Source of the DNA: Flaviramulus_B aquimarinus
Lineage (GTDB): Bacteria > Bacteroidota > Bacteroidia > Flavobacteriales > Flavobacteriaceae
NCBI RefSeq assembly: GCF_039543205.1
Contig: NZ_BAABJH010000001.1
Location: 1,364,001 to 1,428,000, forward strand
Direction of reading: 5' to 3'
Length of the DNA: 64,000 bases
A model generated the notes under the pieces. The model was not told where the DNA came from. It did not search any database and saw only the letters and a program-made list of their open reading frames with translations. Position numbers and translations under genes: made by a program. This document shows positions 18,420 to 26,022 of the stretch, one piece after another; the first letter of the stretch is position 1, and the number at the start of each line of letters is the position of its first letter.

Positions 18420-18869
18420 TTAAAACAACTTTCCGTTTTTGATAATCGTGCTTCCTATACGCTTATATGTCACTTTAGTCCCATTAGCACAAAAGTCATA
18501 CAAACCTCTTTCTTTTTTTTCTAAAAATGATAATAGCAAAACATCTTCCACAGTACAATTATAGTCTTTAGCGACCTTCTTTTTTACGTGATTGATAGTT
18601 GCTCTTGTTTTTTTAAGCTGTGATTGAATTTTTTTATCCAATTTAGGCTCGGTAAAATCTGGCGCAACATTGCAGGTCTTACTTTTTATTGGCTTTAAAG
18701 ACACTATTGAGACACTATCTCCAGAAGGTTTTACCATATCAATATACTCCCAAGTATAATCGGCTTTTAACAGAACACGTCTGCCATCTTCCGTTTTTAC
18801 GATATAATTGTTTTGTGCAAAACCGATAGAACAAATAAGGAATATCAAAAGAAAGAAATATGTTTTCAT
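18420..18869 (-). CDS. Small secreted protein, DUF3157-like
   Basis: A 149-residue protein with a clear signal peptide (cleavage after GFAQ). The mature N-terminus NNYIVKTEDGRRVLLKADYTWEYID matches the short 'DGR-V-L--D-TW' pattern of DUF3157 proteins; the C-terminal part is lysine-rich and predicted helical, with two cysteines (NCTVED, DFCANG). Function is unknown. It stands between the XRE operon and umuC on the same strand. Family assignment is from memory of the motif and only moderately sure. Confidence 0.6.
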   Translation of the reverse strand: MKTYFFLLIFLICSIGFAQNNYIVKTEDGRRVLLKADYTWEYIDMVKPSGDSVSIVSLKPIKSKTCNVAPDFTEPKLDKKIQSQLKKTRATINHVKKKVAKDYNCTVEDVLLLSFLEKKERGLYDFCANGTKVTYKRIGSTIIKNGKLF

Positions 18870-18911
18870 AGCTAAAATTATAAAATTGAAATTTTTATCA
18901 AAAATACAATT

Positions 18912-19142
18912 TTAATCGTCAATACTTGGGCTTTGTTCAGCAGAAGTATATTCTAAAATATCTGCTGGCTGGCAATCTAAAGCTTTACAAATAGCTTCTA
19001 GAGTGGAAAACCGAACTGCTTTTGCTTTTCCTGATTTTAAAATAGACAGGTTTGCTGTGGTTATGCCAATAATTTCTGCTAGCTCCTTGCTTTTCATTTG
19101 TCGCTTGGCCAGCATAACATCAAGATTTACGATTATGGCCAT
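18912..19142 (-). CDS. XRE-family transcriptional regulator (YozG-like)
   Basis: A 76-residue Cro/C1-type repressor: the helix-turn-helix spans roughly residues 17-40 (SKELAEIIGITTANLSILKSG), followed by STLEAICKALDCQPADILEY. It is the third gene of a tight operon after two DUF2975 membrane proteins with 2-bp spacings. DUF2975-XRE pairs are widespread and generally thought to be autoregulated. The perfect inverted repeat over the operon promoter at 20197-20247 is the obvious candidate operator. Confidence 0.88.
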   Translation of the reverse strand: MAIIVNLDVMLAKRQMKSKELAEIIGITTANLSILKSGKAKAVRFSTLEAICKALDCQPADILEYTSAEQSPSIDD

Positions 19143-19144
19143 AG

Positions 19145-19669
19145 CTATATAGTTAATTTGTTTTCCTCTTCATTATCTTTTGCTCGCTTAAAAATTTCAG
19201 CAAGAATAAAAAATGCTAACCCTACTGGGATTAAAAATGTAAATTCTGCTTTAAGCTCATTAAAAAAGTTAAATGTAGACTTATTAATTGTTGCTAAAAG
19301 AAACCTTAACACTAAAACATTAATGGTATACCAAATAAATATATTTCCAATCTTTTTAAAATAACTAATATTCTTATCGCTAAAATAGTTTCCATTTTCA
19401 ATTTCTTTTAGAATTGATAAAAAATAAGAAAACCCATAAAGAAGATAGCCTCTCCAGAAAAATAACCCCGCACTGATAGCATAATAGCCCCATTGAATGG
19501 CATTTTCTGACGTAAACCATGGCTCATTTTTATTTGCTGTTTTTGCCCAGTTATGAAACTCCTTAAACTGGTTAAAATCAAACTCGCGGATATCATTTAG
19601 CAATATTGAAATTGCAGATAACAAAAGCCCCCAAGTAATAAAGGTTAAAATGTTTGTATTGTTTTTCAT
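19145..19669 (-). CDS. DUF2975 family membrane protein (second copy)
   Basis: A 174-residue integral membrane protein with about four hydrophobic segments (near residues 7-25, 58-85, 108-125 and 143-160) and the family-like motif IENGNYFSDKNISYFKKIGNI. It ends in ENKLTI, echoing ENDLTI at the end of the upstream paralog, so the two genes probably arose by duplication. It lies 2 bp from both its upstream and downstream neighbours in the operon. Possible membrane partner or sensor for the small XRE regulator; function not established. Confidence 0.75.
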   Translation of the reverse strand: MKNNTNILTFITWGLLLSAISILLNDIREFDFNQFKEFHNWAKTANKNEPWFTSENAIQWGYYAISAGLFFWRGYLLYGFSYFLSILKEIENGNYFSDKNISYFKKIGNIFIWYTINVLVLRFLLATINKSTFNFFNELKAEFTFLIPVGLAFFILAEIFKRAKDNEEENKLTI

Positions 19670-19671
19670 AA

Positions 19672-20193
19672 TTAAATTGTTAAGTCGTTTTCAAATTGAA
19701 TTTCAGTTGCTCTCTTAAATAAAGATGCTACAACAAATATGACACCGGCCATAAATATATAAGCAGAATTATCAATATCTAATTCGGTAAAGCTTATTTT
19801 ATATGTCAACCATGTTTTATATGAATTCGCAACAATCCCTATCAGTCCAACAGATAATGAAACATAGCTGATTTTAAATATTAATCCCTCCACCAGGGAG
19901 TTAAAAGGCTTATTAAAATTCATTATTTCAAATATTTTAATTAGAAAATAAAAAATAAAGGCCTTTAAAGCTACAATCAATATGATAAGTAACACAAAGA
20001 ATGTATAATGTATTTTGTTAAAACTATAAAGATTCGAGAGGTCAATTCCCATATATAAATTTTCAGTAACATTCTTATTTACAAATAGACTTAGAATCGA
20101 CACTATAGTTATAGCTCCTGCTTTGACACAATACCCTACAAATACAATCCACGATATGACATTCATTATATTAAAAACTTTCTTTACTTTCAT
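19672..20193 (-). CDS. DUF2975 family membrane protein (first copy)
   Basis: With the ATG at 20193 the protein is 173 residues (MKVKKVFNIMN...). The in-frame TTG at 20217 would place the start inside the operator/promoter palindrome and adds an asparagine-rich leader, so I reject it. Four hydrophobic segments, with FEIMNFNKPFNSLVEGLIFKI matching the conserved DUF2975 region. First gene of the DUF2975-DUF2975-XRE operon. Confidence 0.78.
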   Translation of the reverse strand: MKVKKVFNIMNVISWIVFVGYCVKAGAITIVSILSLFVNKNVTENLYMGIDLSNLYSFNKIHYTFFVLLIILIVALKAFIFYFLIKIFEIMNFNKPFNSLVEGLIFKISYVSLSVGLIGIVANSYKTWLTYKISFTELDIDNSAYIFMAGVIFVVASLFKRATEIQFENDLTI

Positions 20194-20196
20194 ATT

Positions 20197-20247
20197 ATTA
20201 TTGTTTTTCGATAACAAAAATATGTAAAATTATCGAAAAACAATAAT
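20197..20247 (-). promoter_or_regulatory. Promoter embedded in a perfect 18-bp inverted repeat (operator of the DUF2975-XRE operon)
   Basis: Arms ATTATTGTTTTTCGATAA (20197-20214) and TTATCGAAAAACAATAAT (20230-20247) are perfect inverse copies separated by 15 bp. Read on the minus strand, a TTG at 20243-20241, an 18-bp spacer and TATTTTTG at 20222-20215 form a consensus Bacteroidota promoter. The upstream arm covers the -33 element, the -7 element sits exactly in the spacer, and the downstream arm ends 3 bp before the ATG at 20193. Dimer binding at both arms would block the promoter, fitting autorepression by the XRE protein at 18912-19142. Confidence 0.75.
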
Positions 20248-20292
20248 TTTAATTAAAAAGATTTTAAATTCTAGAATGATAAAAGCATTATT

Positions 20293-20300
20293 TATATTTG
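20293..20300 (+). promoter_or_regulatory. -7 element of the bioF operon
   Basis: TATATTTG matches TAnnTTTG and ends only 6 bp before the bioF ATG at 20307, so the transcript would be leaderless or nearly so. No clear -33 TTG. Confidence 0.45.
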
Positions 20301-20306
20301 TTTTAG

Positions 20307-21443
20307 ATGAAAACCTTCCCTAAAAAATTACAAGATAAATTAGAAGAGCGCAAAGCTAATAACGCTTTACGGCAACTAGGAACGCAAAATGAATTGATTG
20401 ATTTTTCATCAAACGATTATTTGGGGTTTTCAAAATCTGAAACTATTTTTAAAAACGCTTATGACTTTTTAATCGGCCATAACATTAAACAAAATGGCGC
20501 TACAGGATCTAGATTGCTTTCAGGAAACCATCCACTTTACACTATTATAGAAACCATGCTCTTAAGTTTTCATAATAGCGAAGCAGCAATATTGTTTAAT
20601 TCAGGTTATGATGCTAATATTGGTTTCTTTTCTAGTATTCCTCAACGAGGCGACATTATTTTATATGACGAGTACATTCATGCATCCATTCGAGATGGTA
20701 TTAGTATGAGTCATGCCAAGGCTTATAAATTTAAACATAACGATTTAACTCATCTTGATAAGATGCTGAAACGAGTTCAGCATGACAATGTATACATTGT
20801 CACAGAATCCGTATTCTCAATGGATGGAGACACTCCCTATTTGGAGGGCATGTCGCAGATAAGCAAAAAACATAACGCTTTTTTAGTTGTAGATGAAGCT
20901 CATGCTACTGGTGTTTTTGGAAAATACGGTGCTGGCATTATTCAAAATTTAAATTTAGAAGATGATATTTTTGCACGCATTATTACTTTTGGGAAGGCTA
21001 TGGGGTGTCATGGCTCTGCTATTTTGGTCAGCGAAAGCTTAAAGCAATATTTAGTTAATTTTTCTAGAAGCTTTATTTACACGACTGCTTTACCTCCACA
21101 TAGTTTAGCAACCCTAAATTCCGCTTATCACGAATTAATTGATACGTTAAGCATAGATAAACTCCATAAAAACATCCAGTTTTTCAAAGCTCAAATCGTT
21201 AAAAATAAGCTTGAAAGTATATTTATTGAATCACATTCAGCCATTCATTGCTGTATTATTTCAGGAAACGATAAAGTAAAATCAATCGCCCAGAAATTAC
21301 AAGACCATGGGTTTGATATAAAACCTATTTTATCACCAACTGTTCCAAAAGGCAAAGAACGTTTACGCTTTTGTTTACATAGTTATAATTCAGAGAATGA
21401 TATATCAAAACTATTACAACTGTTAGTTACTTTTGTAACCTAG
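20307..21443 (+). CDS. bioF: 8-amino-7-oxononanoate synthase (BioF)
   Basis: PLP enzyme condensing pimeloyl thioester with alanine in biotin synthesis. It is 378 residues. FSSNDYLGFS, GATGSRLLSGNHPLY, VVDEAHATGVFGKYGAG (PLP-ring Asp/His) and the Schiff-base lysine in TFGKAMGCHG are present. Residues about 152-159 (MLKRVQHD) are encoded by a dispersed palindromic repeat inserted in the reading frame just before NVYIVTESVFSMDGD, at a surface position between domains, and an inverted copy follows the stop codon. First gene of bioF-DUF2007-bioD-bioA. Confidence 0.95.
   Translation: MKTFPKKLQDKLEERKANNALRQLGTQNELIDFSSNDYLGFSKSETIFKNAYDFLIGHNIKQNGATGSRLLSGNHPLYTIIETMLLSFHNSEAAILFNSGYDANIGFFSSIPQRGDIILYDEYIHASIRDGISMSHAKAYKFKHNDLTHLDKMLKRVQHDNVYIVTESVFSMDGDTPYLEGMSQISKKHNAFLVVDEAHATGVFGKYGAGIIQNLNLEDDIFARIITFGKAMGCHGSAILVSESLKQYLVNFSRSFIYTTALPPHSLATLNSAYHELIDTLSIDKLHKNIQFFKAQIVKNKLESIFIESHSAIHCCIISGNDKVKSIAQKLQDHGFDIKPILSPTVPKGKERLRFCLHSYNSENDISKLLQLLVTFVT
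20761..20786. repeat. REP-like repeat copy inside bioF
   Basis: A 26-bp unit (begins AGATGCTGAAACGAG, ends TTCAGCATGAC) lying in frame within bioF and adding residues MLKRVQHD. Its inverted copy at 21443-21468 differs at one base. The unit contains an internal palindrome (GCTGAA...TTCAGC). Confidence 0.85.
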
Positions 21444-21468
21444 TCATGCTGAACTCGTTTCAGTATCT
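21443..21468. repeat. Inverted REP-like copy after bioF
   Basis: Begins at the last base of the bioF TAG and is the reverse complement of 20761-20786 with one difference. The pair could loop out the distal half of bioF or pair in the mRNA. Confidence 0.85.
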
Positions 21469-21490
21469 CATAAAACATAACTGTCATTAT

Positions 21491-21904
21491 ATGAGCGATA
21501 CATTTAAAACCATAGCTAGATTCCAATACTCTACAGAAGCCCAAATTATAAAAGGGCGCTTAGAGTTCGAAGGTATTCAGGTGTTTTTATTTGATAATCT
21601 AACTATAGATACAGACCCCTTAGTAAGTAACGCCATTGGAGGTGTTAAACTTAAAGTATTATCAACAGATGCTTTAAAAGCACAACATATTTTAGAATCT
21701 ATAAACAACTATTCTGTTGATGAAGAAGGCCACGCTATTAATTGTCCAAATTGCCAAGGGAATCATATTGAGTTATTTTCAACAATAAAAGATGCTAAAT
21801 CGTTTTTTGCGTTTATTTTTGGTGTATTATTTTCGGCACTCCCTTTTTATACAAGACATAAATACACGTGTGAAGATTGTAAAACAGAATTCGATTTAAA
21901 ATGA
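21491..21904 (+). CDS. DUF2007-domain protein with a zinc-ribbon-like C-terminus
   Basis: From the ATG at 21491 the protein is 137 residues; the longer reading from 21446 would translate the repeat element and is unlikely. The N-terminal half, FKTIARFQYSTEAQIIKGRLEFEGIQVFLFDN, is the DUF2007 fold (a ferredoxin-like 'putative signal transducing' domain). The C-terminal half has CPNCQG and CEDC pairs around a hydrophobic segment (AFIFGVLFSALPFY), so a zinc ribbon split by a membrane-embedded hairpin is possible. It overlaps bioD by ATGA, so it is translationally coupled, but its role in biotin synthesis is not known. Confidence 0.75.
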   Translation: MSDTFKTIARFQYSTEAQIIKGRLEFEGIQVFLFDNLTIDTDPLVSNAIGGVKLKVLSTDALKAQHILESINNYSVDEEGHAINCPNCQGNHIELFSTIKDAKSFFAFIFGVLFSALPFYTRHKYTCEDCKTEFDLK

Positions 21905-22512
21905 GTATATATTTCATCACAGGAATTTCAACTGATGTTGGTAAAACCATAGCTTCAGCAATAGTTACCGAAGCTTTAGAAGCTGATTATTGGAAACCAA
22001 TACAAGCAGGAGAATTAGATAATTGCGACACAAAAAAAGTAGAACAATTAATTTCAAATACTAAATCAAAATTCTACCCAAATGCATATGCCTTAAAAAC
22101 ACCTATGAGTCCTCACGGAGCCGCTGATATTGATGGTGTTAAAATTAATATTAATAAAATCAAGGTGCCAATCCTGACAACTAATCATTTAGTAATTGAA
22201 GGCGCTGGCGGATTATTAGTACCACTAAATAACAAGGACACCATTTTTGATTTAATAAAATCAGATTATAGAGTTATAGTTGTGTCTAGACATTATTTAG
22301 GAAGTATAAACCATACTCTTCTAACAGTAAATATGCTAAAAGAAAAGGGATTTGATGTATCGATTATTTTCAGTGGAAACGAACATAAAACAACTGAATA
22401 TATTATCAAAAAAATGACCCAAGTTCCTATTATTGGAAGAATTGATGACGAACCTTATTTTGACAAGAATGTTATTAAAGAATATGCTGAATTGTTTAAA
22501 GAAAACCTATGA
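21901..22512 (+). CDS. bioD: Dethiobiotin synthetase
   Basis: ATP-dependent carboxylation and ring closure of 7,8-diaminopelargonate. It is 203 residues. The P-loop is GISTDVGKT; the conserved WKPIQAG segment (Lys for the carbamate), MSPHGAA and VIEGAGGLLVP follow. It overlaps the genes on both sides by 4 bp, indicating translational coupling in bioF-DUF2007-bioD-bioA. Confidence 0.95.
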   Translation: MSIYFITGISTDVGKTIASAIVTEALEADYWKPIQAGELDNCDTKKVEQLISNTKSKFYPNAYALKTPMSPHGAADIDGVKININKIKVPILTTNHLVIEGAGGLLVPLNNKDTIFDLIKSDYRVIVVSRHYLGSINHTLLTVNMLKEKGFDVSIIFSGNEHKTTEYIIKKMTQVPIIGRIDDEPYFDKNVIKEYAELFKENL

Positions 22513-23774
22513 CATTACAAGAACGTGATAAAAAACACCTTTGGCACCCGCTAAAACAACATCAATTACAACCGGAGAGTTTAGCCATTGTAAAAGCAAA
22601 AGGCTGTGTGTTAACAGATGAAAACGGAAACGAATATATTGACGCCATTGCATCTTGGTATACCTGCATGTATGGCCACTGTAACGATTATATAACACAT
22701 AGCGTTTACAAGCAAATGCAGCAATTAGACCACGTTATGTTTAGCGATTTTACACATGAGCCTGCTGTAAAACTATCTGAAGAACTCATTAAAATACTTC
22801 CTGAAAATCAAAATAAAATTTATTTTAATGATAATGGTTCTACCGCTGTTGAAGCTGGTATTAAAATGGCACTTCAATATTATTACAACAAAGGCGAAAA
22901 GCGTTCTACATTTATTGCTTTTGAAAATGGATTTCATGGTGATACTTTTGGAGCCATGAGCGTGTCAGGATTATCGGTTTATAATGGACCCTTTGAAGAT
23001 TTTTTAATCGATGTGAAACGTATTCCAACACCAAATGGCACAAATACGGAAATCATTTTAAAGCAGCTAAAAGCGTTTGTTTCTAACCATGATATTGCAG
23101 GTTTTATTTACGAACCACTAATACAAGGTGCCGCAGGTATGAAAACTCATGAGGCTCTTGGGTTAAACACCATTTTAAAATACTTCAAAAACCAGAATAT
23201 CCTCACTATTGCTGATGAAGTTATGACTGGTTTTGGAAAAACCGGTCGCTATTTTGCTTCAGATTATATAGATACTAAACCAGATATTATTTGCCTTAGT
23301 AAAGCCTTAACCGCAGGATTAATACCTATGGCAATCACATCTTGTACCCAAGACGTTTATGCCGCATTTTTAAGTAACGATATTTCTAAAGGCTTTTTTC
23401 ATTGCCATACCTATTCTGCAAATCCTGTAGCATGTGCTGCTGCTATTGCAGGCATTGAACTTTTAAAGTCTAAGGACATTCAGAATGGTATCAAAACAAT
23501 AATGGAAGCCCATAGCACATTCCAAAAACGTATTGAAAACCATCCTAATATAAAAACCACAAGACATTTAGGAGTTATTTTTGCCCTAGACCTCAACACA
23601 AAAATGGAGCGTTATGGAGACTTGCGTGATAAGCTTTTAAAATTCTTTATGGATAGCGGTGTTTTTTTAAGACCTCTTGGAAATACTATATACATACAAG
23701 TGCCATATGTTATTACAGAAAAACAACTACAAAAAGTCTATCAGGTTATAGAAGATGCCTTAGAAATAGTATAA
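22509..23774 (+). CDS. bioA: Adenosylmethionine-8-amino-7-oxononanoate transaminase
   Basis: PLP transaminase making 7,8-diaminopelargonate from KAPA and SAM. It is 421 residues. WHPLKQHQ near the N-terminus, YIDAIASWYTCMYGH, the PLP-Asp in TIADEVMTGFGKTGRYFA, and the Schiff-base lysine in CLSKALTAGLIPMA are typical of BioA. It overlaps bioD by 4 bp. Confidence 0.96.
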   Translation: MTLQERDKKHLWHPLKQHQLQPESLAIVKAKGCVLTDENGNEYIDAIASWYTCMYGHCNDYITHSVYKQMQQLDHVMFSDFTHEPAVKLSEELIKILPENQNKIYFNDNGSTAVEAGIKMALQYYYNKGEKRSTFIAFENGFHGDTFGAMSVSGLSVYNGPFEDFLIDVKRIPTPNGTNTEIILKQLKAFVSNHDIAGFIYEPLIQGAAGMKTHEALGLNTILKYFKNQNILTIADEVMTGFGKTGRYFASDYIDTKPDIICLSKALTAGLIPMAITSCTQDVYAAFLSNDISKGFFHCHTYSANPVACAAAIAGIELLKSKDIQNGIKTIMEAHSTFQKRIENHPNIKTTRHLGVIFALDLNTKMERYGDLRDKLLKFFMDSGVFLRPLGNTIYIQVPYVITEKQLQKVYQVIEDALEIV

Positions 23775-23779
23775 CTTTG
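23772..23779 (+). promoter_or_regulatory. -7 element in front of the ketoacyl synthase gene
   Basis: TAACTTTG, fitting TAnnTTTG and followed by CAC, overlaps the bioA stop codon and lies 17 bp before the TTG start of the next gene. It may give that gene its own short-leader transcript. Confidence 0.5.
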
Positions 23780-23796
23780 CACTCAAAATAAAGCTT

Positions 23797-24960
23797 TTGC
23801 AAAAACCAATTTCAATAACTGCTATTTCATCTATTTCTCCATTAGGAAAATCTTTTGAAGAATCATGGAAAAGCTATCAAAACAATGCACATTGCATTAC
23901 CAAAAAAGGGTTTTTAGGAAAAGACGTTTTAGTAGCTGAAATTCCTAAAAACGCAAAGGAAGAGGTAGATATATTACGCCAATCGGATAACAAATACAAA
24001 TCTCTTGACAACACCGTTCTGTATGCTATTTATGCATCCAGACAAGCCATAAAACAAGCGAATTGGAAAAATTTAGATAATTTTGGAATAAACATTGGTT
24101 CATCACGAGGGGCTACTAAACTTTTCGAAACCTATCATGAAGATTTTTTAAAGAACAATAAAGCCCAAACCTTAAGTTCACCAACCACAACGTTAGGTAA
24201 TATCTCATCATGGGTGGCTCACGATTTACAAACTCAAGGTCCAGAAATAAGTCATTCCATAACCTGTTCAACAGCTTTACATGCTATGTTAAATGGAATA
24301 GCTTGGATAAATTCTGGAATGAGCAATGCCTTTTTAGTTGGTGGTAGCGAAGCGCCATTAACACCTTTTACCATTGCACAAATGCAGGCTTTAAAAATTT
24401 ATGCGAAAAAAGAGGATGATTTTCCATGTCGTGCCTTAGACCTCGACAAAGCCAAAAACACTATGGTTTTGGGAGAAGGTGCATCCATGGCATGTTTAGA
24501 ATCTGGAATACAGGAACATGCACTCGCTATTATAAAAGGTTTTGGTTATGCTACTGAAATCTTAAAACACAACATTTCTATTTCTAGTGATGCCAAATGT
24601 TTTCAAAAGTCTATGATCATGGCATTGGGAGATATAAATCCTGATGACATTGATATCATTGTAATGCATGCACCAGGAACCATAAAAGGGGATATTTCTG
24701 AATTTAAAGCCATTCAAGCCATTTTTAAAAATGATGTTCCATCCATAACTTCAAATAAATGGAAAATTGGACACACCTTTGGAGCCTCAGGAGCATTAAA
24801 TATAGAACTTGCTGTTTTAATGTTGCAACATCAAAAATTTATTGGTGTTCCTTACTTAGAGAACCCAAAAACACCAAGAAAAATTGAAAACATATTAGTC
24901 AACGCAGTAGGGTTTGGCGGTAATGCGGTGAGTATATTGTTAAGTAAAAATGCGTCTTGA
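23797..24960 (+). CDS. Beta-ketoacyl synthase (KAS I/II-like) in the biotin operon
   Basis: A 387-residue condensing enzyme. The active-site cysteine is in SITCSTALHAML, with the two histidines in VMHAPGTIKGD and KIGHTFGASGALN, the Cys-His-His triad of elongating KAS enzymes. There is no ATG near the N-terminus; the TTG at 23797 gives QKPISITAISSISPLG, which aligns with the usual KAS start. It is placed right behind bioA, 22 bp after its stop. A role in building the pimelate chain for biotin is a reasonable inference, since no bioC or bioH is visible here, but it is not shown by the sequence. Confidence 0.85.
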   Translation: MQKPISITAISSISPLGKSFEESWKSYQNNAHCITKKGFLGKDVLVAEIPKNAKEEVDILRQSDNKYKSLDNTVLYAIYASRQAIKQANWKNLDNFGINIGSSRGATKLFETYHEDFLKNNKAQTLSSPTTTLGNISSWVAHDLQTQGPEISHSITCSTALHAMLNGIAWINSGMSNAFLVGGSEAPLTPFTIAQMQALKIYAKKEDDFPCRALDLDKAKNTMVLGEGASMACLESGIQEHALAIIKGFGYATEILKHNISISSDAKCFQKSMIMALGDINPDDIDIIVMHAPGTIKGDISEFKAIQAIFKNDVPSITSNKWKIGHTFGASGALNIELAVLMLQHQKFIGVPYLENPKTPRKIENILVNAVGFGGNAVSILLSKNAS

Positions 24961-24980
24961 AAATTTATAAGTAGGTAATA

Positions 24981-26015
24981 TCACATTGTTTTCAGTTCTT
25001 GCATTAATTCTTTTACGTGTTTGTTTTTTAATAACCCACCATAGGCAATATTACTCATTTGCATATGTGGTTCAGCATTAGTTTCAATAATTATGGGGCC
25101 ATCCGAAGTTATAGCAACGTCCCAACCTATTAACCTATCAGGAATGATTTTAACCGCATTAATAACACTTTCACAAGCGTCTTCATAGAAAGGAATTGTA
25201 AACCCTTCAAATTTAAAACTACTATCTGGATGCTCTGTTATTTTATCCCCGCCATACTCAGGCAAAAAATGACCATGCGGTTTCAACGTTCCAGTATTCA
25301 AATTAATTCCCACAAAAAACCCGCCAGAAGAAGCGTTATCAACAACACTATTTCCTATTCCAAATCTGATAAAAGCACTGATTATCTCAATAGTATCATT
25401 AGAGGTTATCAATGAAATAATTCTTAATGTATTTATGGAACTACTATGTATTTGATTAATTAAAGGATGTTGTCTAATAAGTTCTGTATGAACAAAATTT
25501 CCTGCTTTTAGAGTTTCATAGGCCTCATCTAATTGACTGTTTAAATGTCCTTTAGTTATTTTAAAACAGCCTTTACCTCCATAATCTGAAGGTGGTCTAA
25601 AAAACACACCTTCAATATTAGCATTTTGGAATATGTTGTCAAAAAAACGGGTGAATTCTTCTATACTATTAATTTGAACAATTTTATTATTATAAAAAAA
25701 ATTAGATTGAAAATTATAGCTTAACAACTTTGGTGTCTTGATAGAAGTCTTTTCACTTAATAAATGAAAATACAACTTATTGTTAATTAAAGTAACATAT
25801 TCTGGGTTATGTAAGGCTTTATGAAATTGCATTGTTCTTTGCTCTCCAAGACTTAAATAGTCTAGATAATTGGTTACCTCTTTTCTGTATAAATATTTAA
25901 AATAGTAATACGGTATTTCCCTTTTATTAACCATAAGGATTAAAACCTCCTTAATCATTTTAATAATGCTCTTCTTATGGGGGTATTTTAAAAAAACTTG
26001 TATTCTATTCATCAT
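24981..26015 (-). CDS. Sugar-transfer-associated ATP-grasp protein (copy 2)
   Basis: A 344-residue protein of the ATP-grasp type linked to sugar transfer (PF14397-like). Recognisable pieces are FFRPPSDYGGKGCFKI in the ATP-binding lobe and the metal-binding segment IGWDVAITSDGPIIIETNAEP near the C-terminus. It is a tandem paralog of the gene at 26023 with a 7-bp gap and the same gene layout (ending LLKNKHVKELMQELKTM against LLKNQHIKNLIKELKTVN). Likely an amide or ester ligase modifying a surface glycan; substrate unknown. Opposite in strand to the biotin genes on either side. Confidence 0.8.
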   Translation of the reverse strand: MMNRIQVFLKYPHKKSIIKMIKEVLILMVNKREIPYYYFKYLYRKEVTNYLDYLSLGEQRTMQFHKALHNPEYVTLINNKLYFHLLSEKTSIKTPKLLSYNFQSNFFYNNKIVQINSIEEFTRFFDNIFQNANIEGVFFRPPSDYGGKGCFKITKGHLNSQLDEAYETLKAGNFVHTELIRQHPLINQIHSSSINTLRIISLITSNDTIEIISAFIRFGIGNSVVDNASSGGFFVGINLNTGTLKPHGHFLPEYGGDKITEHPDSSFKFEGFTIPFYEDACESVINAVKIIPDRLIGWDVAITSDGPIIIETNAEPHMQMSNIAYGGLLKNKHVKELMQELKTM

Positions 26016-26022
26016 CTTAAAA

